Shown one piece after another: positions 22,411 through 34,152 of a stretch of DNA of 64,000 bases; positions within the stretch are counted from its first letter, which is position 1; each line of letters begins with the position of its first letter. The notes below the pieces were generated by a model that made no database searches, was not told the DNA's origin, and was given only the letters and a program-made list of their open reading frames with translations. This stretch comes from Malus domestica. Taxonomy: Eukaryota; Streptophyta; Magnoliopsida; Rosales; Rosaceae. Location of the stretch: the NCBI RefSeq assembly GCF_042453785.1, contig NC_091670.1, positions 39,381,501 through 39,445,500 on the forward strand, given 5' to 3'. The position numbers were made by a program, and so were the translations under genes.

Positions 22411-23691
22411 TTGAAAATGTGTAGTCTATGACATCTAATTTTCACTTTGTTGCACATTTCTTTTTTGATATAAACAATAGTGTGAGAGTGAGAATCAAAC
22501 TTAAGATTTCATGTCCAACAATAAAGTGCATGGTAGCATTTTTTTAGTAGCAATTGAGAGAAACATAGTTATGGTTTTTTTTTTTTTTCAAATAAAAAGA
22601 ACTTATTTGATATGGACATGGGAGACTGATTTGGACTTTTGACGCCCTTTATTTATTTCATTTATTGTCATGTTTATTGTTGAGTCCATATCTCCTCCTT
22701 TAAAATATCTATGAAAGAATAAAATTGGTACACTACTGAAAGTGATATTTTCATAAGAAGATTATTTTTATCGTATTACTTTTGCTACACAAGATTTTTG
22801 CATTTCTCATCCTTTTGTTTATGTATAATACTATTTCATTACAACATCTCTAGTTAATTATTTATTCCGTTGGTATTTCGACTCTAAACTGTTGTAATCG
22901 CTCATTCAGGACTATTTTTGTAAAAATTACTCATAAGCGTTTTTACTATAAATGTAATAAATGGTCATGCTCAAAAGAGAAAGAAGAGTTGTAGGGATTA
23001 TAGGTTTAATAGAATGAAGGCGAAGACAAATCGACCAAGAGAGCATCCACTACTACCAATACCATCCATCAGATTCCTAATTTGATGCCGGTTTGTGGAG
23101 ATAGAAGAAAATTATAAGGGGGCTTTTTAGCTATAAAATGGCTTCTAAGATTGACATAATTTCTCACTTGGATCCTTGAGATTGTCCACCGTCAATCATT
23201 TTACTCTTTCCGTGAAAAATCTCCATTAAGTTGAACGTATTTTTGTTAAATCAACCCTCCACTTGAACCGGTGGTTTCTCAAGGGGAGTGAGCTACATTT
23301 CCCTTGTACCTTGCCCTACTACTTTCTCCATTTTCCCTTCTCATTCTGCAATATTGTATGATGAGCGAACCTGTTTCTCTTTCTTATTCTACTGACATCA
23401 AAATCTCTCTTTGCACAACCTCTGCCTCCAAATGTGTAAAAGTTTTGCATTCCAAAAACCGATTACGGCTGGAAAGTTAATGTCACACCACCAAAGCCAT
23501 CATTAACTTGGCATACATCTCTCTGTTAACAAACGTTTATAATTCCGAAGGCAATGAAGCCAGGCATCAATCTAAAAGATGCCCGGCGGTCAAAAGAATC
23601 AAGGGCGAAAATTTTATCTCGGCGATGAGGGCATTCTATGAATTAAAATCGGGTTAAAAACCAAATTTATGAGATGAATTTTGTGATATGA
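22411..23691. other. Intergenic, no gene
   Basis: AT-rich sequence with a T-run near 22576. At about 23115-23290 (TTTTTAGCTATAAAATGG, AAGATTGACATAATTTCTCA) it resembles one arm of the palindromic family at 54043. The rest holds nothing I recognise. Confidence 0.35.
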
Positions 23692-25958
23692 TCAGGCTGG
23701 CTTTACTGACTTTGCAGATTCTGTATCAGGGCGCTTGAAACTGATAATCCCACTAAGTCCACGTCCCCTGGCAAGCTTCTCTAGTTCTTCAAGTTTTTCC
23801 TTAAGAAGTTCTACTTCTCTTGATAAGGCTTCGTCTCTTTGCTTCAGTGCCTGAAAAACAGTGAACAACAGGGAGGCAGTTACGCAGCCATAAAATTTGT
23901 AGGAAGCATGTAGTGTGAAACAGAAATTGGGTTGTGCATACTGCATAGTATGATATATAATTACCATGAAACCGTGATATGATTGTTTCACATTACAAGT
24001 CTAACCAACTCATCACAACGTGATCTTAGGCTTCGTGATAATCCACCAAGATTTTCCCTGAATTAGATATCCCCAACCTTAGACTAGCTCTTCCCTAAAG
24101 AGTTGCCTTGGCTTGTAAGAAGATACCGATGCCCATTAACGTCGGCATGCTCTAGGTGTTTATCTTTCATTTGGCTTTAGAAGGATAAGCTATGTATGTC
24201 TAGTTCGTCACCAGATCGTACTTTATCCACATCAGAAATTGAAAAGATGATATTGTACTATCTTGTTCACTAGAGAGCATAAGGAATTACCATTTTTATT
24301 TCAAATCCATTAGCATTTTGAAAAGGAATGGAGGTCATTTGTTCAAAAGAGGGTAAAAATGCAACTGAATAAAAAATTTATATAAATCATGCGATCTATG
24401 ACATAATAGCATGTCAAGGTTGCCATACAAATGCAAACCAACACAGTGACTCAGTATCATTTAATACTTAAAGAAGATATTGCCAAAATACCTCCAGTTC
24501 TCGCTTGCGTGCTTCCTCCTTTCTGGCTTCTGATCGAGCACTTCTTTGCACTTCAAATATCAAAGCAACTGTTGCAACCTATATATGTATAGAAATTTAT
24601 GCACATAAGTATTTACAGAACAATCGAGACACGTATAGTTGGTTTTAGTGGGACAACCATGGTATGTGAGTCAGATTTCTGTACACGTTAAGAACAACCC
24701 CAACCCCCCCCCCCCCCCCAAAAAAAAAAAAAACCTCTTCTTTTTTCTCCCTCTCATCAATGTTACATACGAAAGAATCCTAGGCCAGCGCATAATTCCC
24801 ATCGACAAAGCATATGGGACTTATGAAAGGAAGCCATATTTCTCAGACACCCCAATAAGTTTAATCACCTGTTTTTTGAGTCCTCGACCAACAATACAGC
24901 AATCAATATTTTTTCTTGTTAGACAGGGGCATGCATGTATACAATTATCACCAAGCAGAATCTTGGTTCTTGACTTCCATCTACATGCTGATTGCAATGA
25001 GTTTGATTCCCACACGTCTACTTATGCAATTAGACATATCCCAAATCTACATATTTTATTTTCGCTTGAGCCTTCCAGTGTGCGTTGATAAATCAGAATC
25101 AAATCTTAAACAGAAGAGAAATAGCTATGAGTGATTGCACAAACAAGTACCAGTAAATATTACCGAGAAGACAAAGAGCTCGCCAATAAGGTCCACAGCA
25201 GCCTGCACAGCCTTCTCCTCATTCAAAGGGCGAATCTTAACATCAGTGGCACGACTATATATGCGCCTTTGCATTCTCGTGGTCATTCGATGGTTTGCCT
25301 GAATCCAGTATATTAGAAAGTAAACCCCTTCACATCCATTAAAAAAAAAAAATGTAGATTTCTACCAAACCGGCGTAAGAACTTAATGTTTGTAATATCA
25401 TATTCATACAATAACATGATTTACAAGCAGATAAAACTAACAGAAACCCGAAAGGATTCCGCAGAAGTGAAGTATATCCAGACGCTCAACTCCAGCACCA
25501 CTGTCAAACAACAATTTTATAACACCACAGAACACAACCCGTATGTCGAAACGGAACGATGGGACTAAATGCGATTCACAAGCACTAGCTGGGACAATAA
25601 AAACTACATCGCCCAAATGGGTAAGCTCAAAAATTGAATTAGCACCAATAAGAACTCTCAACCTTTTGTTCTCAATTCAAACGGGGGCAAGAAAAATTTA
25701 CCAAAAAAAGTACTGGGATCATATTATTATAACGAAATACAAACGCCCATCTGAAACTATATCTGAAAGTTCAAAGCTTCCGATGGTTAGCTAAAAGATC
25801 ATAACAGTAACAGCAATAAGATGATTCACCTGTGCGATGCTGACGATGAACTGGCGGAACTTGGGGTGCATTGCAGCTTGATGTTTGAGCCTGGCGGCGA
25901 CGGGTTTGCTCAGAGTTTTGATGGCCAAAGTCCCGAGCTTCAGGAGCGGAAGCACCAT
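23692..25958 (-). CDS. OPA3-like protein
   Basis: Four exons on the minus strand: 25830-25958, 25164-25298, 24492-24578 and 23692-23850. All are phase 0 with GT-AG borders and together encode 169 residues. The N-terminus MVLPLLKLGTLAIKTLSKPVA and the following HPKFRQFI are the OPA3 family signature; human OPA3 is a mitochondrial protein mutated in optic atrophy with methylglutaconic aciduria, and the plant function is not established. A hydrophobic stretch (AAVDLIGELFVFSVATVALIFEV) joins exons 2 and 3. The C-terminal exon encodes a coiled coil (EALSREVELLKEKLEELEKL). The start ATG is the only one that fits the family, and the frame is unbroken. The intron between exons 2 and 3 carries a long C-run followed by an A-run. 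Confidence 0.92.
24700..24735. repeat. Poly(C)-poly(A) run in the OPA3-like intron
   Basis: About 15 C residues are followed directly by about 13 A residues. Length here is unreliable in most sequencing methods. Confidence 0.9.
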
Positions 25959-27447
25959 GGCTGCGCAATCCTATCTACAAATACAATCGTTTAGTGCTCA
26001 CTGTTCCGGCTTCGGATCAAAGCTGATGAGAATTCAGCAGCAAATGCTCAATCGGCGGTCGTCATGGTGGTGGAAATGGGGTGACTGTGTATCATTGCAG
26101 CGGGGTTGACTGGTTCAGACTTCAGACGGCGAGTGAGATTCTTGGGGAAGAAGAAGAAGAGAGCTGAGAAATGGAGAAAGTCGGGGGAAAGAGAAGGCAT
26201 GCGGGAAAAATGGGGTTCGTTTGTTTATTGGTGAAATTGGGGGAAAATGGAAGCTGCGATTTTGTTAGTCCTCGTTACTTCTAGTTGGTTTCACTCACAC
26301 CAAATTGGACGGTTGAAAGTATAAATTGCCTATTCGGGGACGTGAACCGAATACTTACCTGCTGTTCGGCCCAAAAGACCGAATATTCGGTTTAGGAATT
26401 TATTGCTGCCAAATGGACCGAACGGTCCGAACCGAAAGCACCGAATTTGATTTTTATCAAGTGACGTAAATTACAAATTCACCAAAAAATCTTAGATGGA
26501 ATTGATGCTACTTATTACAACTCATAACCAGACAAATTAGAAAAATTATAAATTCAAAAAAAGTCTCACAATGGTTATGTGGGAATCGTTGTACGTTATT
26601 CTAGCTCAAATTGAGAATACCTACACAATACAACTTTGGTTGCAACTAGTTATTGTTGTCTATGAATCGGACTCAAACGGCATCATGTTGTACAAATTAA
26701 AGCAATCTACCAACCCTAGATATCATAGTGGGTAGCACTCCACACCTCTAACTTTCATTTACAGTTCCATCTCTCTCCTTTCAAAACACCCTAGCCTTTT
26801 ACCTCCATAGATGCCGACCTCTGGCTATGGCTAGGAGCCGGTGGCAGCTTCCCTCTTTCTTCTCATAGCCCTTCTTCCCTTCCTCTATTCCCTTTCTCCC
26901 TCATCCCAGAACTCTTTCCCCTCCCTTTCCATCCACGACCCAGCCCCCTGACCTCACGCTGACCACCCTTTTTCTAGCCTTCACGTACGTCTTATTCCCC
27001 TCCCGGGTCTCCCTCTCGCCATTTTGTGAGCAATTTTCCATGAATTTCAATCTCATACCCAAATTCGAGTCACGCCATATCAAGGTTCTCCTTCGATTTG
27101 GCACTCGTTTTCTTGGTGTGGGTTGTATTCATGGCTGCAAGTGGTTGGATCCACCATCGTCAGCTTGTTTTCCATGGTTGTGGTACTTTCCTCGACTAAT
27201 TTTGTGGATGCGCCAACTTGTGCGCACATATCCAGCAGCTCTCGGTTGTTGTGCGTTTCATTCCAAGCATGTCCACTACCTTATGCAACTTGGTCTTGTG
27301 CTACTTGATTTTTTGGATAACGGAATCTCACTTAACTAGTGAATTTGCAGGTGGCCTTGGGTTGAGTGTCCTCGTCCCCACTGAGATGAGTTGGCTTGTG
27401 GTTCCCTTCTCGGAGTAGTGTAGTTGTGCATCACTCACCTTGCGAGC
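25959..27447. other. OPA3-like promoter side, then intergenic sequence
   Basis: The first few hundred bases are the likely leader and promoter of the OPA3-like gene. Beyond 26300 there are several open frames in pyrimidine-rich sequence (26760-27430) with no recognisable domain. ACCGAATATTCGG-type motifs near 26340-26450 may be the edge of an unidentified repeat. Confidence 0.35.
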
Positions 27448-30166
27448 TGTAAGATCCCACATCGTCTGGGGGAAAGGATCATTCATACCTTATATGTACA
27501 TGCTCACCTCCCATTTGCAAGACGCATTTTGGGAACTCAATGGCTTCAGATCCCGTAAGAACTCCGAAGTTAAGTGAGTTTAGGCGTGATAGGAGCATAT
27601 TTATGCGACTTAGTTAGCTTGTTCTTATGCATTTATGTTGTTATTTCTTAGTCAATTATGTATTTTAAGCTATTTTCGTGTGTTTGTAGGTCCTAATAAC
27701 AAAGTTGGTAAGAAAGTGCATTTTGGTTCATTTTGGAGCAATTTTGGGCTGAAATGGATTGCATGCATATGGAGCAAGTTGGATGAACGTTTTTGGTGTT
27801 TTAAAAAGGGTTTCAACATATGCAAAAATCTGAATAATAAAGTTGAAGTGTGGAAGTGTGCAAATACATACACTTAATGAACAATTTGAAAGGAAAAGAA
27901 GTGAAAGATGTCATTTGTTGGATTGATTTACAAGTTGTAATCACATTTCCAGTAACTACACACATAATTGCAAGCTGAAATGATGCATAGCATGTGTGTG
28001 AAAGTGTCTAGCAGTAGGTGCATGTGTGAAGAGGTGTAAAGTGGCCAAAAATTGGTGTTTGCAAGATGAAATAATGAAAAACATGTGTGTGAAAGTTGTC
28101 TAACAGCTAGTACATGTGGAAGTGAGCTGGAACACAAGGCAAAGAGTGCAGAAAATCAAGTTTGAAGGCACATGGACAACTCCTTTACCGTGCACTCCAT
28201 CCATTGTTGCAGCAACCTTTCACATTTCCTTTGTCTACCATGTGCACAATATTCTTGTCCACTCCTTGCACTCAATTGCTACACCATTCCTTGTTCCCTC
28301 CATCATTTCAGATTTCATGCATCATTTCATCACTTTAACCTCCACTCATTGCACTCATTGATTCACCACTTACTCACATTTCCACCCATGCCATGCATAA
28401 TCACCATTGTCTCATTTATGCACCAGATTTCTTGCACTCATTTCATGCACCATTACACTCATTACCCCTCCTTGCCGTGCACCATCCTTGTCCACTTCAC
28501 CCATCAAATTTCATACAACTTTTACCTCCACTATATGCACTCATTGATGCACCATTCCACCTCAATTTCCTTTCTTTACCATGTGCACAATCATTCATGT
28601 TCCCTACTTGCATTCATAGCTGCAACACCACTCTATTTTACCCCTTATGTTTTGCTTCATCACTTCACTTTCACCTTTGAATCATTTCAACACCACTTCA
28701 TGCATTAATTGCTGCACACACCACTCAATTTTCCCTCCAAATGCCGTGCACTACCTCTATAAAATGAGTATGTGTGTGCAGCCATGAGAAGTTGAGTTTT
28801 TGCTTGATCATTCATCCCATTTCAATACAACCTTCATCCAAACACATCCATTCATCTTCACGTCCATTCCTCCATACAAACAAACCTTCAAACACTCACC
28901 AACACCTTGTGCCGTAGCAAAGGAAGGGAAGGAAAGTGCTTGGACGTGCTTGCTGTCCAACTTGGATCGTTGGAGCGTTTAGGTGTTTTCTTTCTTTTGT
29001 TTCCAATGTTTAAATTCATTTTCTTTCGTTTTGTTGTGAACATGAGTAGCTAAACCCCGCCTAGCTAGGGGTGATTTCAAAGCCATGATTATGTGTGTAA
29101 TATGATTTGATAAATTCCAGTTATGAACTCTTGAATCGTGAATGCATTTGGCTTAACTATTTAATTGATAACTTATTTGTATTTTTTGATTAAGGGTCGA
29201 CACTTAATTGGCGTGCATAAATCCGATGCTAGAATATAAGAAAGTTTCACATAATCGTTACAAACTTATATTCATAAGTAGTGGAGGTCGCTTATAAACG
29301 ATCGCGTTAAGTTTAATTCTAGCATGAGTGACATGATGTCATAGTTGCAAGTGCTTTGTCAATGCTTATGATTTTCATTAAACGTAATGATCTTTGATTG
29401 TATCTCTATTATGATGTCGTACAAGGAACTTTTGAAGAATGTTTTGGGTTGTCGAATGATGTCATCCAATCTAATAAAACAAGGAAAATCTGAGGGTTAA
29501 CTAGTGATGTCACAGTTAATTTGGGGCATTGTCGTTCATAATTCAATGAAGTAGTAACTGGAAATCGAGTTGTTTGCATACATGTCATGTGTGGAGAAAA
29601 AGCCTCTAGCTATCCCATCCATCATCTTATTTCTCAAATTCGTTTTACAATCTGTCTAGTTTTTCATACTTGTTTGTTTGTTTCAACTTTATCCAAATCA
29701 AAACCCCTCTTTTAGTTTCTTGTTTCAAAGTGTTTCAAATCTGTTTTAGTTTGTGTTTTTAAGTGTTTTGATTCAAGTAAAAGTCAAATTTCGTCCAAAG
29801 TCATTCCTAGTGTCTAGTTTAAGTTTATTTGGTTGTTTTAAGCTGTTTTGAGTATTTTAAGTTTGCTTTGAGTCTTGTGAGTCTTGTTAAGTGTTTTTAA
29901 GTTTAGTTTTATATTTTTGAGTCAGTTTAGAGGTTATTAGCAAGCCCTCCTAATCCCCGGTCCATAACGATCCATACTTATACTTATACTACAATTGTCA
30001 AAAGATGGTTAAATTTGTGTGTTAAGTTAATTTTCGCATCAAGGCGAGAGCAGTCATAGGATGGGTGACCTCCTGGGAAGTTCTCATGCCGAAACCCAAG
30101 AACAAATCTGTGAGATTGCGAAGTGGACAATATCTTGCTATGCGGGCGCAGTGGTCGCGCTGTTAT
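27448..30166 (+). mobile_element. Cassandra-type TRIM LTR carrying a 5S rRNA-like domain, interrupted
   Basis: The start TGTAAGATCCCACATCG and the following ATACCTTATATGTACATG are typical of Cassandra LTRs. A 5S-like domain follows: AGAACTCCGAAGTTAAG with TTTAGGCG (box A region) ends at 27586. It resumes at 30042 with GCGAGAGCAGTCATAGG and ATGGGTGACCTCCTGGGAAG (IE and C-box region). A 2.45 kb solo LTR sits between. The right end is uncertain, near GCTGTTATA at about 30166. No partner LTR was found next to it, so this is probably a solo Cassandra LTR. Confidence 0.78.
27587..30041 (+). repeat. Solo LTR of a large LTR retrotransposon, 2455 bp
   Basis: It starts TGATAGGAGCATATTTATGC and ends TTTTCGCATCA, with a perfect 5-bp duplication AGGCG on each side (27582-27586 and 30042-30046). 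A TATA region, CTCTATAAAATGAG, lies at about 28756. No gag-pol remains. Between about 28170 and 28720 it holds an imperfect low-complexity field of CATTCA/CACTCATT/TTTCATGCA motifs, which explains the long Ser/His-rich open frames there. Ty3/Gypsy is more likely than Copia given the size, but I cannot prove the family. Confidence 0.78.
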
Positions 30167-30179
30167 ATTGGCTAAATTG

Positions 30180-30566
30180 GTCTTCGTCTTTGAGCAATGA
30201 GTTATGTAGTCTCGTTTGTCAACGAAGACTTGATGTGGTCTAGCTTTAATGCAATGACTTTTTGTGGCCTCGCTATTCTGCGATGACTAATGTGGGTGCT
30301 GGTATATCTCTGTTGTGTCTATCGTTTATTGTAACATATTTGTATTGGTGCAATTGTGCACTTGGTAATTGTGGGCTTGTGCTTGTGTAGCCTGCTAGGG
30401 GTTTATTCTTGTTTGTCTAATTGTGCGAATTCACTCCAGATCAATTTTTTGGTCATTGGAGTTATGTACCCAATGACACCCTTATATTTTTTTGTGGTGA
30501 TTAATGAAATATCACTATATCGTTTCTTGTCAAAAACAAAAAAAAGAAAAAAAGAAAAAAAAAAGG
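30180..30566 (+). mobile_element. Probable LINE 3' end with poly(A)
   Basis: The 3' part GGTGATTAATGAAATATCACTATATCGTTTCTTG followed by an A/AAAG tail to about 30566 resembles the 3' UTR of plant L1-type LINEs. No open frame remains, and the left limit is uncertain. Confidence 0.42.
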
Positions 30567-30762
30567 ATATCGTAGTGGGTGGAATCCATTTGAGGAAGGA
30601 AGAGAGACAAAGAGGATGATGAGGTTTGAATCGGATCGGCCATCATGCAGCAGAGATCCAGCCTAAATTCGCACAACTAACTGTGATGGGTTAGAAAACA
30701 TCTGGGAGACAGAATGTATGAGGTACTTTATTAGGAAATTGATATTCAAACGATAACTTTTT

Positions 30763-30982
30763 GGAAAAGGATCCTCGAGATCTATCATTTTTTTTTTAAA
30801 ATCCTAAGGATCTCATGACCATGATCGTTTATCGTACATCGTGCGGTTAAAAATTATTTTAAAATTTAAAATTAAATATAAATAGTACGTAACGAAAACT
30901 AATCACACGATATACGATAAACAGTCACAATTATGAAATTCTTAAGATCTTCAGAAAAAAAATCCAGCGAGGATCCTTTTCC
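30763..30982. mobile_element. Palindromic GGAAAAGGATCC MITE, 9-bp target duplication
   Basis: The 220-bp element begins GGAAAAGGATCCTCG and ends CGAGGATCCTTTTCC, and is near-palindromic throughout (TGATCGTTTATCGTACATCG pairs with CGATATACGATAAACAGT). TAACTTTTT flanks it exactly at 30754-30762 and 30983-30991. A close relative is at 54745-54958. Confidence 0.85.
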
Positions 30983-30991
30983 TAACTTTTT

Positions 30992-31800
30992 CTCCTATTT
31001 CTTTTAGATACCTATTTCTTTATTGGTCTGACGTTACACTAATATTTGAAGATGTTCAAGTTTAATTCCTAATTTTCCTGTTGAACTTGATCATGTTATG
31101 GATGACATCCTTCCACTAATGAGTTTGACTGTTCACCTTTGTGCTAGCTATAGTTTTCATGAGGTACGTATGTTCCAACCAACTGGATGAAAATCAAATC
31201 TAAAGACTTGCATGTCGACTACACCAAACAATGACCTCAATGATCTAACAATTCCAAGTGAAAAATTGCTTCGCAATTATCATGTGGATATTTCATGGAG
31301 ATATCATAGTGACTCAAGGGTCTACCACTAAAGCGTTGCATCTGGCCGCAACGTCATTTTGACCAATGATTGAACATATCACATATCCAAAGGTCTAGTA
31401 AATGAAGTTGCGGCTAAGATACATCAATAATATCACATATGAGATTAATATACCAAATACGATAATTAAGAACAATCCTAGTGTAAAATACTGTTCTAAT
31501 GATGTGAGAGGTTATGAGCTAAAAAGTGTCAGGTGACTAATTTTCATTGACTACCGGTTTTTTCCTATGATTAAATTGACCCTTCAAGACCCTTGTGCAA
31601 GAGTCGGAGCTAAACTGACCGTTTGAAGAGCTCTGTGCTATTTTAACCTAAGCTAGATATATCCCATTAAAAATTGAATTTTGCCATTTTAAAATAACAT
31701 TTTTGCCTAGGTTAGTCTGCAACTTTGCATATGCTCATAATTTCTCCTCCACTTTTTTACTAAATTTTTGTGTCCTCAAATGTGACCAGTAACATAAGCC
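30992..31800. other. Intergenic, no gene
   Basis: AT-rich spacer before the histone promoter. I see no coding signal and no repeat that I recognise. Confidence 0.4.
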
Positions 31801-31851
31801 TAATGATATAGCAGCCCGGCCCACTTCCACCGCAGAAGACAACAAAGGTAA

Positions 31852-32602
<751 letters not shown>

Positions 32603-32876
32603 GGTTCCAATGGGGTTTTAGTACAGATTGAAAAGAGTATGATTTGCGCAGGCGAGGTGTTTGATGAAATGTTTATTTTTATGGGGTGTTGGCTTTTGCG
32701 TTTAGGGTAGAAAATGTAGGTAAGTATCTGAAAGATTGTAATGTTAACATCTACGTTAATGAAATCCAGTTCCTCTTCCGAAATTCGTTGTGAGTTTAAG
32801 TTTGATTTGTGCATTTTAGTTGACAATTAACCCAATTTGTTAACATCGCCGTAACAAACGCCGCGATATGAAACTA

Positions 32877-33108
32877 TACTCCCGACCCTGATGCTCCTGG
32901 GAGTCAAAGTCCCCAGCTTGTTGCCGCTTGTTGTGGCGATGCTCGATCATGCTCTCGCAATACTGTGTCATTTGCTCGGAAACTGGTTCGAGGAAGCCAG
33001 GTCATGCCTTTCGACAGCGCTCATGGGATGGGGTTGTGGGAATACGAGGGAAGGAAACTCCGAATTCAACAGTGGTTTCAATTAGGCAATGATGAACTCG
33101 GTGTTTAG
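32877..33108 (+). other. Unassigned open frame without start codon, possible gene fragment
   Basis: One frame stays open from about 32877 to the TAG at 33106-33108 and reads TPDPDAPGSQSPQLVAACC ... GMGLWEYEGRKLRIQQWFQL. Its composition is protein-like and GC is above the flanks. No ATG occurs at the left end; the first in-frame ATG is near 33003. A different frame further on (VFRDCKPIFDGLSSLDRMGV, about 33100-33160) is also protein-like. It may be an exon or remnant of a gene I do not recognise. Confidence 0.28.
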
Positions 33109-33225
33109 AGATTGCAAGCCAATCTTTGATGGGTTGAGTTCATTGGATCGGATGGGGGTTTTGAAAAGTTGCTAGGATTCTCTGCGAGGCCTTCTCTCAG
33201 CTGATGCTATTTCCTCAAGGTACGC

Positions 33226-34144
33226 AAATTTTCAACTTTTCAATTATGTTATTTTTCGACTATTATGTAACTAAATCAACTGCTATTTACCCTATTTATA
33301 ACAAGACGGATAGAAGCTCAAAATCACATAAAGTGCTTTTAGATTAGCGAAAATGAATAAAAATGATAAGTACGAACTCATATTAAAATTATTTATCGCA
33401 TACATGAACAACCAGGTATTAGATCATCAATGTGATATGCTTATCTCAAACTTGAATAATTTGGTGTCTCATTTGTGGTTTTCTCGAGTCCAATCAAGCA
33501 TGCCATAAAACCGTTTAGTATAATTTATGGGTTTATGCACGTGTAAGCAACTGTTTCAAACATTTTTCTTAAGTTAATTTAATAAATTATAATTATTGAA
33601 TCATTGTTCTTGCTATGATACATACAATTGGGAGACTTTTCCTACTTTTTCATTTCCACATTAAACAAAGGGTACATGCATAATTTCTTGGGCAAAAGTC
33701 TCGCATGCCAACCATATTTTTATAAGTTTCAGATTTTAGCGTTGAAGTATGGCTACTTGGCCAAGACAAATCTGCAAAGTAGAAACCACAACAAAGACCA
33801 CCAACCAAGTAAAATAGAAAAATTTGGATAGATCATGTCATTACAGAATACATACTTAAAGTCATTACTAAGATAATTTTGACAAAAAGAAAAAAATGCA
33901 AGACGTAATCTCTATACTTTAGTCTCATCTGACATTATATCGATTTTACTTAATAATTAATATGAGAGTTGTCGTAATTAGTTAACGAAGTTTCTTTCCA
34001 AAGTAACCAAAGAGAAATGCTAAGGAGATTCAAAATGGGACTTTATGAATTCTCTGTCACCTTATAATTTAATGTCAAATTATGTGCCAACATTATAAAA
34101 CATTGTGTCAAGGAGTCTATGAAGAGTCACTTTTGAGAAAGTCC
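33226..34144. other. Intergenic, AT-rich
   Basis: No gene or classified repeat was seen. Confidence 0.4.
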
Positions 34145-34152
34145 CTTTAGAC

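Noticed and set aside
24639-25088. A 149-residue frame on the plus strand
   Set aside because: It crosses poly(C)/poly(A) and exon-intron borders of the OPA3-like gene on the other strand; it is a shadow.
27040-27418. Overlapping open frames of 60-99 residues
   Set aside because: No domain, no consistent frame and no homologue that I recognise; likely chance in pyrimidine-rich DNA.
28172-28708. A 178-residue open frame rich in Ser, His and Phe
   Set aside because: It lies in a low-complexity field of a solo LTR and its composition follows the CATTCA-type DNA motifs.
27540-30085. A nuclear 5S rRNA gene
   Set aside because: The 5S-like halves are diverged, are separated by an insertion and sit behind a Cassandra LTR start; this is a retroelement-borne domain.
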